64,000 nucleotides of DNA from CAZLLE01 sp964560425 (GTDB lineage: Bacteria > Campylobacterota > Campylobacteria > Campylobacterales > QNZT01): NCBI GenBank assembly GCA_964560425.1, contig CAZLLE010000017.1:1-64000 (forward strand). The letters run 5' to 3'. Both the position numbers and the translations under genes were made by a program. The notes below the pieces were generated by a model. It was not told where the DNA came from. It made no database searches and saw only the letters and a list, made by a program, of their open reading frames with translations. Shown here in pieces: positions 9,397 through 16,859 of this stretch. Within the stretch, counting starts at the first letter, position 1. Each line of letters opens with the position of its first letter.

Positions 9397-9891
9397 ATGA
9401 ATTTTCATAAATTAGAAAAAGAGACAAAAGAGAAACTACATAAAGATCTATTATCAAATGCCATGAGTATAGGAGGGAAAAATACTTTTCTTCAACTTAT
9501 AGAGGATATAAGAGCCATTGAAGAGGAACCACTTCTTACAAAAATAAGAGTGCTAAGCTATGCAAAAGGAAAAATAAAGTGGAATAAATCTATCTATAAA
9601 GATAACCATATTCTACTCTTAGAAGCTATCAAAAAAGAGGAAAAAGATGGAAATATTCTTGAGGGATTAACACCAAAAAAACAAAAATCTATAATAAATA
9701 TGTTAAAGACACTAAACCCACTCACTTTTACAGTAAAACCAAAAAATCAAAATGATGGTGTAGGTTTTACATTTAAGGTTATTGATTCTAGAGATAAAGA
9801 GAATAGTAAAATTGACATGATGTTTAAAATCATCTTTTTCTATAATATAGATTTTGCAAAACAAGTTCTCAAATATGAGATTAAGGATTAA
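9397..9891 (+). CDS. Unknown protein downstream of helicase
   Basis: 164 aa, not recognised. It has no signal peptide or membrane segment. The N-terminal half is charged and helical (Lys/Glu-rich, about residues 1-100) and the C-terminal half looks like a beta-rich domain (LTFTVKPK, VGFTFKVIDS, FFYNIDFAKQVLKYEI). It lies 28 bases after the helicase gene on the same strand and has a GGAAAAAG ribosome binding site, so it may be a partner of the helicase; that is inference from position only. Confidence 0.55.
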   Translation: MNFHKLEKETKEKLHKDLLSNAMSIGGKNTFLQLIEDIRAIEEEPLLTKIRVLSYAKGKIKWNKSIYKDNHILLLEAIKKEEKDGNILEGLTPKKQKSIINMLKTLNPLTFTVKPKNQNDGVGFTFKVIDSRDKENSKIDMMFKIIFFYNIDFAKQVLKYEIKD

Positions 9892-9902
9892 CTTTCAAAT
9901 GA

Positions 9903-9908
9903 TATAAT
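9903..9908 (+). promoter_or_regulatory. Extended -10 promoter of the rhodanese gene
   Basis: TGATATAAT (9900-9908) is an extended -10 element, 28 bases upstream of the ATG at 9936. The leader carries an AGGA ribosome binding site. Confidence 0.6.
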
Positions 9909-9935
9909 CATCAAAAAATTCATAGGAAAAAATAG

Positions 9936-10373
9936 ATGTTAAAAAAAATCATACTCTCGATAATATTGTTACAAAGTTTTTTACTTGCAGATTTCAAAAA
10001 TATAAAATCTTCAGAATTAGAAACATTAATCAAAAAAGGTATCGTTGTTATTGATATTAGAACTCCAGCAGAGTGGAAAGAGACAGGAGTAGTTCCTACA
10101 AGTAAAAAAATCATGTTTTTTGATGAACAAGGCAACTATAACATTCAAAAGTGGATGAGTGCTTTTACAAAAGTAGTAACAGATAAAAATCAACCTTTTG
10201 TACTTGTATGTAGAAGTGGGAGTAGAACTAAAGTAGTTGGAAGTTTTTTGGCAAATGAGCTAGGATATACTAAAGTCAAAGATTTGGGCAAAGGTATTAT
10301 GTATGATTGGAAAAATATAGGTAAAAAAGTGGTTTTTGATAAATCACAAAAACCACCTATGCAGATAAATTAA
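9936..10373 (+). CDS. Secreted rhodanese-like sulfurtransferase
   Basis: 145 aa. A signal peptide (MLKKIILSIILLQSFLLA) is followed by one rhodanese domain with VIDIRTPAEW near residue 37 and the active-site loop CRSGSRTK near residue 85, the Cys being the persulfide carrier. A single-domain periplasmic rhodanese fits a sulfur-oxidising organism. It has its own promoter and ends 4 bases into the convergent htpX gene. Confidence 0.88.
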   Translation: MLKKIILSIILLQSFLLADFKNIKSSELETLIKKGIVVIDIRTPAEWKETGVVPTSKKIMFFDEQGNYNIQKWMSAFTKVVTDKNQPFVLVCRSGSRTKVVGSFLANELGYTKVKDLGKGIMYDWKNIGKKVVFDKSQKPPMQIN

Positions 10374-11227
10374 TATCTATTATATAAAGAGCGACTACTT
10401 TTAAGCTCTTCTAATCTCATAATTCTATCTTCTGTACTTGGATGAGTAGAGAAGAGAGATTTAAAAGATAGATCTTTTCCTGTAAGAGGATTGATAATAA
10501 ACATATGAGAGGTCTCAGGAGTTGCATCATGAAGAGTTCCCCTTCTAGCATAACTATCGAGTTTTGATAGTGCAGATTGGAGCCATTCAGGATGTCCTGT
10601 AAGTTTTGCAGCACCCTCATCTGCTAAATACTCTCTATTTCTACTTACTGCCATCTGAATAATTGAAGCTACAATAGGTGTAACCAGCATCAAAACCATC
10701 ATGACAATAGGATTTGGACGATTCTCTCTACTTCCACCAAACATATACATAAAATTTGAGAGCATAGCAATTGCTCCAGCTAAAGTTGCGGCAATTGTAC
10801 CAATCAAAATATCATAATGTTTCACATGACTCATCTCATGAGCCAAAACACCCTCAACCTCATGATCATCAAGCAGATCAAGCAATCCCTCAGTTACAGC
10901 TACGGCAGCATGAGAGTGATTTCGTCCTGTTGCAAAAGCATTTGGTATGCGATCAGGAATAATATAGACTTTTGGCACAGGAACACCAGCTTTTTTAGAT
11001 AATCTCTTTACCATAGCATAAAGACCTCTAGCACTTCTCTCATCTACTTCTATTGCATGGTAGTGTTTTAAAACCAATTTATCAGAATTAAAATAGCTAA
11101 AAAAGTTCATACCTACAGCAATAATAAAGGCAATTACCATACCTTGAGTTCCACCAAGCATACCACCTACCCAAATAAAAAATAGTGTCATAAGTGTTAA
11201 TAAAAAAAATGTTTTAAAAACTTCCAT
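10370..11227 (-). CDS. htpX: Protease HtpX homologue (M48 zinc metalloprotease)
   Basis: 285 aa, normal length. Two N-terminal membrane segments (residues 5-45), then the zinc site HEMSH near residue 130 with downstream Glu in REYLADEGA, and two further membrane segments between them (about 145-190). HtpX degrades damaged inner-membrane proteins. The start overlaps the end of the upstream gene by 14 bases, and it is the last gene of a leftward operon that begins with ribA. Confidence 0.93.
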   Translation of the reverse strand: MEVFKTFFLLTLMTLFFIWVGGMLGGTQGMVIAFIIAVGMNFFSYFNSDKLVLKHYHAIEVDERSARGLYAMVKRLSKKAGVPVPKVYIIPDRIPNAFATGRNHSHAAVAVTEGLLDLLDDHEVEGVLAHEMSHVKHYDILIGTIAATLAGAIAMLSNFMYMFGGSRENRPNPIVMMVLMLVTPIVASIIQMAVSRNREYLADEGAAKLTGHPEWLQSALSKLDSYARRGTLHDATPETSHMFIINPLTGKDLSFKSLFSTHPSTEDRIMRLEELKSSRSLYNRY

Positions 11228-11609
11228 TCATAACTCCTCTTTCAAATAATATACCATCTATCCCACGATCAGCAGCCCATATCATGCTCTTTTCATTTTC
11301 AATTAGCAGAATAATTTTCATATCAAAAAGATAATTGTCTGCCAATTTTTGAGCTTTTTTTACAAGTTTTTGGGAATCACTCACAAGATAAGAAGCTCCA
11401 ATAGCTGAAGCAAAAACTATCTCCTTTTTTTTCCTAACACCCAAACCAAACACTACACCATTAGAAGAACAATATTTGCATAAATCAAGATTATTCTCTG
11501 AAAAAAGAATCAAAACATTAGAGTTTGGCGGAGTTTTTTTAATATCCTCAATAGAATCTACACAATAAAATGGCGTAGAATCTATCCATCTATGCCCAAT
11601 AATTATCAT
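11214..11609 (-). CDS. Conserved protein of unknown function, thiamine-phosphate-synthase/TIM-barrel-like fragment
   Basis: 131 aa when started at the ATG of 11609, which overlaps the stop of the preceding gene as ATGA; an ATG nine codons earlier is less likely because it overlaps that gene further. The protein has a phosphate-barrel-like rhythm (NVLILFSE, NGVVFGLG, GASYLVSDSQKLV, AADRGIDGILFERG) and could be a half-barrel relative of ThiE. I do not recognise a catalytic motif, so no function is proposed. It sits inside the rsmG-htpX operon. Confidence 0.6.
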   Translation of the reverse strand: MIIIGHRWIDSTPFYCVDSIEDIKKTPPNSNVLILFSENNLDLCKYCSSNGVVFGLGVRKKKEIVFASAIGASYLVSDSQKLVKKAQKLADNYLFDMKIILLIENEKSMIWAADRGIDGILFERGVMNGSF

Positions 11610-11821
11610 ATCAAAGAGGCACACTCTTTTGAGCAATAAAACTTACCATCTTTGATAATAGCCTCTTCACTACTCACATAAGCACCACATTTGGCACATT
11701 CCAACATTGTTTCGCTATCTATATTCTCTTGTTTACTCTTTTTTTGTATTGCTGGTTTTTTGAATAAAACAAAATATATAGCATAAACAATGAGAGCTAC
11801 AATTACCAATTTTATTATCAT
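11606..11821 (-). CDS. Small membrane-anchored zinc-ribbon protein (PP0621-like)
   Basis: 71 aa. One N-terminal membrane helix (residues 3-22) is followed by a Lys-rich linker and a CxxC...CxxxC pair (CAKCGAYVS, FYCSKECA) typical of a short zinc-binding module. Similar small proteins lie next to rsmG in other proteobacteria. Both neighbours overlap by 4 bases (ATGA), which shows tight translational coupling. Confidence 0.75.
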   Translation of the reverse strand: MIIKLVIVALIVYAIYFVLFKKPAIQKKSKQENIDSETMLECAKCGAYVSSEEAIIKDGKFYCSKECASLI

Positions 11822-12351
11822 CTATTCCCCTTTATATATAAATAGTATCGTTTATCTCTTTTAATAATTTCATAATTCATATCTTTTGAAACTTCATTAA
11901 AGACATTTTCACCCTTGTAAAAAAGTATTTCTGTCCTATTTGTGATAAACGATTTTGCCAAATCAAGTAACATGTCAGTTTTGGCAACAGCTCTTGAAGT
12001 GATTAAATCTGCTTCAAATGGCTCAATATCTTCCACTCTTTCAGTCAAAATTGTAACATTTTGAAGATCATAAGTTGATTTTACAAGATGTAAAAATGCT
12101 GTTCTCTTCATAAGAGGTTCAACCAAAGTAAAATGAATATCAGGCAAAGCAATAGCCAAAATCATACCAGGAAATCCCGCCCCAGTACCTATATCGACCA
12201 CCTCTTTAATATTAGTAAGATCTAAAAAGCCCAATGGATAGAGAGAATCTTCTATATTTTTTTCCACCTCTTGAATATTTTTAGCACCTGAGAGTCTATG
12301 TACTTTGTTGTATTTTAGAAGTAAATCTGTATATTGTTTAAACTTTTTCAT
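11818..12351 (-). CDS. rsmG: 16S rRNA (guanine-527-N7)-methyltransferase RsmG
   Basis: 177 aa, slightly short as usual for this phylum. The SAM-binding motif DIGTGAGFPG lies near residue 54, followed by LVEPLMKR and ITSRAVAK, all hallmarks of RsmG/GidB. It methylates G527 in helix 18 of 16S rRNA. It starts directly after the ribA stop and belongs to the leftward ribA-rsmG-htpX operon. Confidence 0.93.
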   Translation of the reverse strand: MKKFKQYTDLLLKYNKVHRLSGAKNIQEVEKNIEDSLYPLGFLDLTNIKEVVDIGTGAGFPGMILAIALPDIHFTLVEPLMKRTAFLHLVKSTYDLQNVTILTERVEDIEPFEADLITSRAVAKTDMLLDLAKSFITNRTEILFYKGENVFNEVSKDMNYEIIKRDKRYYLYIKGNR

Positions 12352-12915
12352 CTAAAAAAGATGCCCCATTTTCTCTTTTTTGACTGCCAAATAGTTTTCA
12401 TTATGTTTATTAAGTCCTTGAATAATAGGCAACCTCTCAACAATATCTACCCCCTCTAAACTCTCTATTTTTTTGGGATTATTGGTAAGCAATCTAATCT
12501 TTTTAATACCAAAATAATCAAGAATAAACTCAACCATCTCATAAGTTCGCTCATCTGCATCAAAACCCAACTGATGATTTGCCTCTACAGTATCGTAACC
12601 TTTATCTTGTAGAGCATAAGCATTTATCTTATTTAAAAGTCCAATATTACGCCCCTCTTGACGCAAATATATAACAAGTCCTCCATCCTTTTCAATACTC
12701 TCTAAAGCAAATTCTAATTGATCCCTACAATCACATTTCAAACTTCCAATTGCATCACCAGTTAAACACTCACTATGTACCCTAACTATAGGAACATCTC
12801 CAAATGGTTCTTTAAAAATCACCAAATGTTCCTTCTCTCCCTCTTTAAAAGATTGCACTCTAAAATCCCCAAAACGAGATGGTAATTTGGCAACCTCTGA
12901 AATTTCAATTTTCAT
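12352..12915 (-). CDS. ribA: GTP cyclohydrolase II
   Basis: 187 aa, single-domain RibA without a fused DHBP synthase. Zinc cysteines are seen in SECLTGD and CDCRDQ (about residues 49-62), with YLRQEGRNIG as the catalytic loop and LLTNNPKKI near the end. It converts GTP to the first riboflavin intermediate. It is divergent from hemB (62 bases between the starts) and leads the operon with rsmG. Confidence 0.95.
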   Translation of the reverse strand: MKIEISEVAKLPSRFGDFRVQSFKEGEKEHLVIFKEPFGDVPIVRVHSECLTGDAIGSLKCDCRDQLEFALESIEKDGGLVIYLRQEGRNIGLLNKINAYALQDKGYDTVEANHQLGFDADERTYEMVEFILDYFGIKKIRLLTNNPKKIESLEGVDIVERLPIIQGLNKHNENYLAVKKEKMGHLF

Positions 12916-12977
12916 ATTATAAACTCTTGCATGATAAAATAAGTAAAAATGATTTTAACACAATAAAGGTAAATAGC

Positions 12978-13949
12978 ATGTTTAAAAGATTTCGTCGATT
13001 AAGAATGAACAAAACACTTAGAAATTTAGTCGAGGAGACAAAACTATCTGTAGATGATTTTATCTACCCTCTTTTTATAAAAGAGAGTGGAGAAAAGTAT
13101 AAAAAAGAGATCGACTCTATGCCTGGAGTTTTCCAAATGAGTATAGATGTAGCAATCAAAGAGATAGATGAACTAAAAGAGTTGGGTATCTACTCAATCA
13201 TACTTTTTGGTATTCCAAAAACAAAAGATAGCATAGGAAGTGACGCTCTATGCGAACATGGACTCATGAGTCAAAGTGTCAAAGCTATCAAAGAGGCTCA
13301 CCCAGATATATTTGTAGTAACTGATCTATGTTTTTGTGAATATACAGATCATGGACATTGTGGAATCTTAGATATTCCAAATGAGAGTGTAAATAATGAT
13401 GCAACACTAGAAATTTTAGCCCAACAAGCAATTATTCATGCTAGAGCAGGAGCAGACATGATCGCCCCTAGTGGAATGATGGATGGAATGATTAGTTCAC
13501 TTAGAGATGCACTAGATAAAGAGGGGTTTATAAATCTACCAATCATGAGCTACTCCACTAAATTTGCTTCCGCATACTATGGACCTTTTAGAGATGTAGC
13601 AGAATCAAGCCCAAGCTTTGGTGATAGAAAAACATATCAAATGAACCCTGCAAATAGAAGAGAAGCTATATCCGAAAGTATAGAAGATGAAAAAGAGGGA
13701 GCTGATATATTAATGATAAAACCAGCCCTAGCCTACATGGATATCATAAGAGATGTAAGAGAAAATACATCTCTACCCCTAGCTGTATATAATGTAAGTG
13801 GAGAGTATGCCATGTTAAAAGCAGCCCAAAAAGCAAACCTCATCGACTATGATAGAGTCATGATGGAGACACTTTTGGGATTTAAGAGAGCAGGTGCAGA
13901 TATAATCATCACCTATCATGCAAAAGAGGCAGCTAAACTTTTAACTTAA
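12978..13949 (+). CDS. hemB: Delta-aminolevulinic acid dehydratase (porphobilinogen synthase)
   Basis: 323 aa when started at ATG 12978, which has an AAAGG site and matches the family N-terminus (RFRRLRMN). An in-frame ATG 33 codons upstream lies inside the ribA promoter region and was not used. Zinc/metal cysteines occur in DLCFCEYTDHGHCG, the two Schiff-base lysines in SYSTKFASAYYGP and MIKPALAY. It condenses two 5-aminolevulinate molecules in haem and cobalamin synthesis. Confidence 0.95.
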   Translation: MFKRFRRLRMNKTLRNLVEETKLSVDDFIYPLFIKESGEKYKKEIDSMPGVFQMSIDVAIKEIDELKELGIYSIILFGIPKTKDSIGSDALCEHGLMSQSVKAIKEAHPDIFVVTDLCFCEYTDHGHCGILDIPNESVNNDATLEILAQQAIIHARAGADMIAPSGMMDGMISSLRDALDKEGFINLPIMSYSTKFASAYYGPFRDVAESSPSFGDRKTYQMNPANRREAISESIEDEKEGADILMIKPALAYMDIIRDVRENTSLPLAVYNVSGEYAMLKAAQKANLIDYDRVMMETLLGFKRAGADIIITYHAKEAAKLLT

Positions 13950-14021
13950 TCTATTTATTGTATCAACATATTAAATGTTGATACAAGTAAATTTTTTAAA
14001 GTTGGTTTTTATATATGTTTT

Positions 14022-14543
14022 TTAACTTTTAGTAGTTGTACTATTTTCCCTAAAACTATTTATCGAATCTATTATCTTCCCTTGAATGATGGCAAAAATA
14101 AGAGTATAAAATGTCATGGATATTGTAAATACAACTCCAAACATATCCACCATAAAAGGCAAAAGAGGTAGTTTTACAGCTCGTGCATAGAGAAAAGTAG
14201 CGATTAATCCATCTCTAAGACCAGAAGAGCGCATATCTTCAAGCATTCCATACCATGCATACATTGGACCATGACTAATCACACCGCCAAGAAGTGTATA
14301 AAATAACCCTTTAGCTCCACTATCTTTTCCAAAATATTTCATAATCTGTTTTGGTTTTAATATATAATTAATCAATGCAGTCAAACCAATAATAAGTATA
14401 AAAATTGGTATTAATTTTAAAAATATCATACCACTTTTTTGCAATGCAACTAAACTATTTTGATTATCAAATATAAGGAGTAATATATAAACAATAATTA
14501 CAACTATAAGAAATTTTACACCTTTTAGTTTCATCTGTTTCAT
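14022..14543 (-). CDS. Permease, C-terminal half (ArsP/YraQ-like)
   Basis: 173 aa with about five membrane segments. GGVISHGPMYAWYG and YARAVKLPLLPFMVD are the signatures of the DUF318/ArsP_1 permease family. In most members both halves form one protein of about 300 aa; here they are separate genes, joined by an ATGA overlap. The substrate is unknown; relatives move organoarsenicals. Confidence 0.7.
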   Translation of the reverse strand: MKQMKLKGVKFLIVVIIVYILLLIFDNQNSLVALQKSGMIFLKLIPIFILIIGLTALINYILKPKQIMKYFGKDSGAKGLFYTLLGGVISHGPMYAWYGMLEDMRSSGLRDGLIATFLYARAVKLPLLPFMVDMFGVVFTISMTFYTLIFAIIQGKIIDSINSFRENSTTTKS

Positions 14544-14953
14544 GAAAACAACTTAACAGTAATAACACTCAAATAAGCAACTAAAATTGTACTAATAAGA
14601 GTCAAAATATTACGATAAAGTGTAAAACGCCCACCAAATACAGATGCCTCTGCTGGAATTTGAATAAACCCTAATGTAACCCATGAAAGAATAAATGCAC
14701 TTAGTGCATAAATAGATACACCCTGTTGCATCAATCCTTCTGCCACAATATAACTAATCATACCCTGCCCCACTGATATCGCTCCAGCAAATGTACCTGC
14801 AAAAACATCCAAAATATCACCATATCCAAAAAATGAAGAGAGCATATCAGGCGTAATATATATCTGCATCAATCCTACCAATCCAACAACACCTATCAAC
14901 ATAGGCATCATAGAGATAAAAGAGAGAAATGCTTTTTTTAGTGCTAATTTCAT
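14540..14953 (-). CDS. Permease, N-terminal half (ArsP/YraQ-like)
   Basis: 137 aa with about four or five membrane segments. FAGAISVGQGMISYIVAEG resembles the signature of the second half, as expected for an internal duplication. It starts 3 bases after trmO and ends with an ATGA overlap into the C-terminal half. The own start codon of the next gene and full open frames on both sides argue for a natural split, not a frameshift. Confidence 0.68.
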   Translation of the reverse strand: MKLALKKAFLSFISMMPMLIGVVGLVGLMQIYITPDMLSSFFGYGDILDVFAGTFAGAISVGQGMISYIVAEGLMQQGVSIYALSAFILSWVTLGFIQIPAEASVFGGRFTLYRNILTLISTILVAYLSVITVKLFS

Positions 14954-14956
14954 ATC

Positions 14957-15451
14957 TTACTTCCATACAAATCTATCATCAGATTTTTTCCTACTTACCT
15001 CATCTTTACTAGCCTTCATCCATCCTGAACGAACTTCACCTTCAACTTTATCAAAGTTTTCAATATATGGTTTTATATCCAAAAGAGGTGTACCATCCAA
15101 AATATCAACTCCTCTAATAGTGACAATATTTCCCTCTACTTTTATAAGCTCAACAACAGAGAGACCTATACTATTTGGGTGCATTGGTGTTCTTGTCGAA
15201 AAGACTCCTCTTGGGGTATGTGTCATATCATTAAATGGAATTACACTCAATTTTGGCTCTTTTATTTCATGAAAGTAGTAGATAAGATAGACATGACTAA
15301 AACCATCCAAATCTTTTAATCCATCTACAAATTCATCTTTAAATTCAATTGTGGCATAAGTATCTTTTGCCCCCTTTGGCTGTACGGGCATATTGATTAA
15401 TTCACAAAAAGGGGAATTAATTGTAGCAATTTGTGTTAATGTGATATTCAC
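14957..15451 (-). CDS. trmO: tRNA (N6-threonylcarbamoyladenosine-37-N6)-methyltransferase TrmO
   Basis: 164 aa. The TsaA/TrmO barrel is recognised by GFSHVYLIYYFHE near residue 49 and RGVFSTRTPMHPNSIGLS near residue 87, the conserved SAM-binding stretch. It methylates t6A37 in tRNA-Thr. It is the second gene of a leftward four-gene run led by the DUF134 regulator. Confidence 0.9.
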   Translation of the reverse strand: MNITLTQIATINSPFCELINMPVQPKGAKDTYATIEFKDEFVDGLKDLDGFSHVYLIYYFHEIKEPKLSVIPFNDMTHTPRGVFSTRTPMHPNSIGLSVVELIKVEGNIVTIRGVDILDGTPLLDIKPYIENFDKVEGEVRSGWMKASKDEVSRKKSDDRFVWK

Positions 15452-15465
15452 TTTTTTACCTAATC

Positions 15466-15756
15466 CTAATTATATTTTATAATCGAAATAGCTTTATTAT
15501 GCAATAAAGCATCCGCAATTTTTCTATGTGCACTCTCAATCAATCTTGAAAAGGTTGTTCTTGATATTCCCATTCTATCTGCACACTCTTGTTGATATAA
15601 TCCCTCAAAATCACTAAGTCTTATCGCTTCCATCTCGTCAATATCCAATACCATTCTCTCTAGAGAGTTTCTCCTTAGTCCACATGGCTTAAAACAGACT
15701 TTTGAATGATCTTTTTCAATATTTCTTGGAACTCTTTTTTTTCCAGAACCACTCAT
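15466..15756 (-). CDS. DUF134 (UPF0251) helix-turn-helix DNA-binding protein
   Basis: 96 aa when started at ATG 15756, which has an AAAGGA site 8 bases upstream; a start 17 codons earlier lacks one. The N-terminal RVPRNI, the metal-like CFKPCG, LDEMEAIRL and the HTH QECADRMGISRTTFSRLIESA define the family. It leads the run with trmO and the split permease. A palindrome overlaps the expected -35 region of its promoter, so it may control itself. Confidence 0.85.
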   Translation of the reverse strand: MSGSGKKRVPRNIEKDHSKVCFKPCGLRRNSLERMVLDIDEMEAIRLSDFEGLYQQECADRMGISRTTFSRLIESAHRKIADALLHNKAISIIKYN

Positions 15757-15772
15757 AGAGATATCCTTTACA

Positions 15773-15778
15773 ATTATA
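15773..15778 (-). promoter_or_regulatory. Probable -10 box for the DUF134 gene
   Basis: On the minus strand a TATAAT hexamer lies 17 bases upstream of the DUF134 start. A 17-base spacing would place the -35 region at 15796-15801, inside the palindrome. Confidence 0.45.
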
Positions 15779-15793
15779 TAAATGAATTTTAAC

Positions 15794-15805
15794 GAACATA
15801 TGTTC
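15794..15805. promoter_or_regulatory. Palindrome GAACATATGTTC between DUF134 and argF
   Basis: A perfect 12-base palindrome overlaps the expected -35 region of the DUF134 promoter and sits just upstream of the argF promoter region. It is a good candidate operator for the DUF134 protein. Confidence 0.5.
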
Positions 15806-15830
15806 ATAAGTCAATATATAATAATAGACA

Positions 15831-15836
15831 TATAAT
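15831..15836 (+). promoter_or_regulatory. Probable -10 box of argF
   Basis: TATAAT, 84 bases upstream of the argF GTG, gives a leader of about 78 bases that contains short open frames. Confidence 0.5.
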
Positions 15837-15870
15837 ACTTGGAGTTAAGTTTTGGTTATATTAGGATATC

Positions 15871-15924
15871 ATGGAAGCTTTTCTAATTTATACGCAAGAG
15901 AAGCGAACAAGGGATAAAAGGTGA
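15871..15924 (+). other. Short leader ORF (17 codons) overlapping the argF start
   Basis: ATG with AGGA five bases upstream; the peptide ends KRTRDKR, with three Arg codons among the last six codons. Its TGA overlaps the argF GTG as GTGA, so termination on it would couple to argF initiation. A second open frame of 22 codons (TTG 15852 to TAA 15917) overlaps it, which lowers certainty. Inference: arginine-sensitive coupling of argF. Confidence 0.3.
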
Positions 15925-16844
15925 GACACTTTTTGACACTACAAGATTTTACAAAAGATGAAATCTTAGAAATGGTAAATTTGGCATTTGAGATAAAACA
16001 TGATCTTAAAAAGGGAGAAAAAAAAGATTATTTAAGAGGACAAACTCTTGGAATGATTTTTGAAAAAAGTTCAACAAGAACTAGAGTAAGTTTTGAGGTA
16101 GGTATGTTCCAACTTGGAGGACATGCACTATTTTTATCCTCAAAAGATATTCAACTCGGTCGCGGAGAACCTATGAAAGATACGGCAAGAGTTATATCAA
16201 GAATGGTTGATATGATTATGATTCGTACATTTTCACACAAAGGGCTTGAGGAGTTTGCCTCTTTTTCAAAAGTACCAGTGATAAATGGACTCACAGACTC
16301 GTATCATCCAGTACAACTTATGGCAGATTACATGACAATAATAGAACATAAAAAAGATAAAAATCTAGTTGTTGCTTATATAGGTGATGGGAATAATATG
16401 GTTCACTCATGGCTAATGTTGGCTGCAAAACTTGGATTTGAATTAAGAATCGCTACACCAAAAGGGTGTGAAGTAGATAATAAAATTTTACAAGAGGCTT
16501 TGGAGATTGCCAAAACTTCTAATGCAAAAATAGTTGTCTCAAATAATCCCAAAGAGGCAGTAAAAGATGCAACAGTAGTAACCACCGATACATGGATATC
16601 AATGGGGCAAGAGGATGAAAAAGAGCAGAAAGTAAAAGAGTTCAAAGGTTTTATTGTAGATAATGCACTCATGAGTTTAGCACAAGAAAAAGCCATGTTT
16701 TTACATTGCCTTCCTGCTTATAGAGGATATGAAGTAAGTGAAGAAGTTTTTGAATCCCATGCAAATGAGATTTTTGAAGAGGCAGAAAACAGACTCCATG
16801 CACAAAAAGGTGTCATGGTATGGCTAGATAAAAATAGAAAATAA
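15921..16844 (+). CDS. argF: Ornithine carbamoyltransferase
   Basis: 307 aa, GTG start. Carbamoyl-phosphate site SSTRTR near residue 51, HPVQ near 130 (HPCQ in most enzymes), ornithine loop and HCLPAYRG near residue 264. It makes citrulline in arginine synthesis. It is the first gene of a run with hemN and the Fe-S protein; the same argF-hemN neighbourhood is known from Campylobacter. Confidence 0.95.
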   Translation: MRHFLTLQDFTKDEILEMVNLAFEIKHDLKKGEKKDYLRGQTLGMIFEKSSTRTRVSFEVGMFQLGGHALFLSSKDIQLGRGEPMKDTARVISRMVDMIMIRTFSHKGLEEFASFSKVPVINGLTDSYHPVQLMADYMTIIEHKKDKNLVVAYIGDGNNMVHSWLMLAAKLGFELRIATPKGCEVDNKILQEALEIAKTSNAKIVVSNNPKEAVKDATVVTTDTWISMGQEDEKEQKVKEFKGFIVDNALMSLAQEKAMFLHCLPAYRGYEVSEEVFESHANEIFEEAENRLHAQKGVMVWLDKNRK

Positions 16845-16859
16845 GGAAATATAAGTTTA

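Noticed and set aside
12879..12977. Upstream extension of hemB by 33 codons
   Set aside because: It overlaps the divergent ribA start and has no ribosome binding site; ATG 12978 matches the family.
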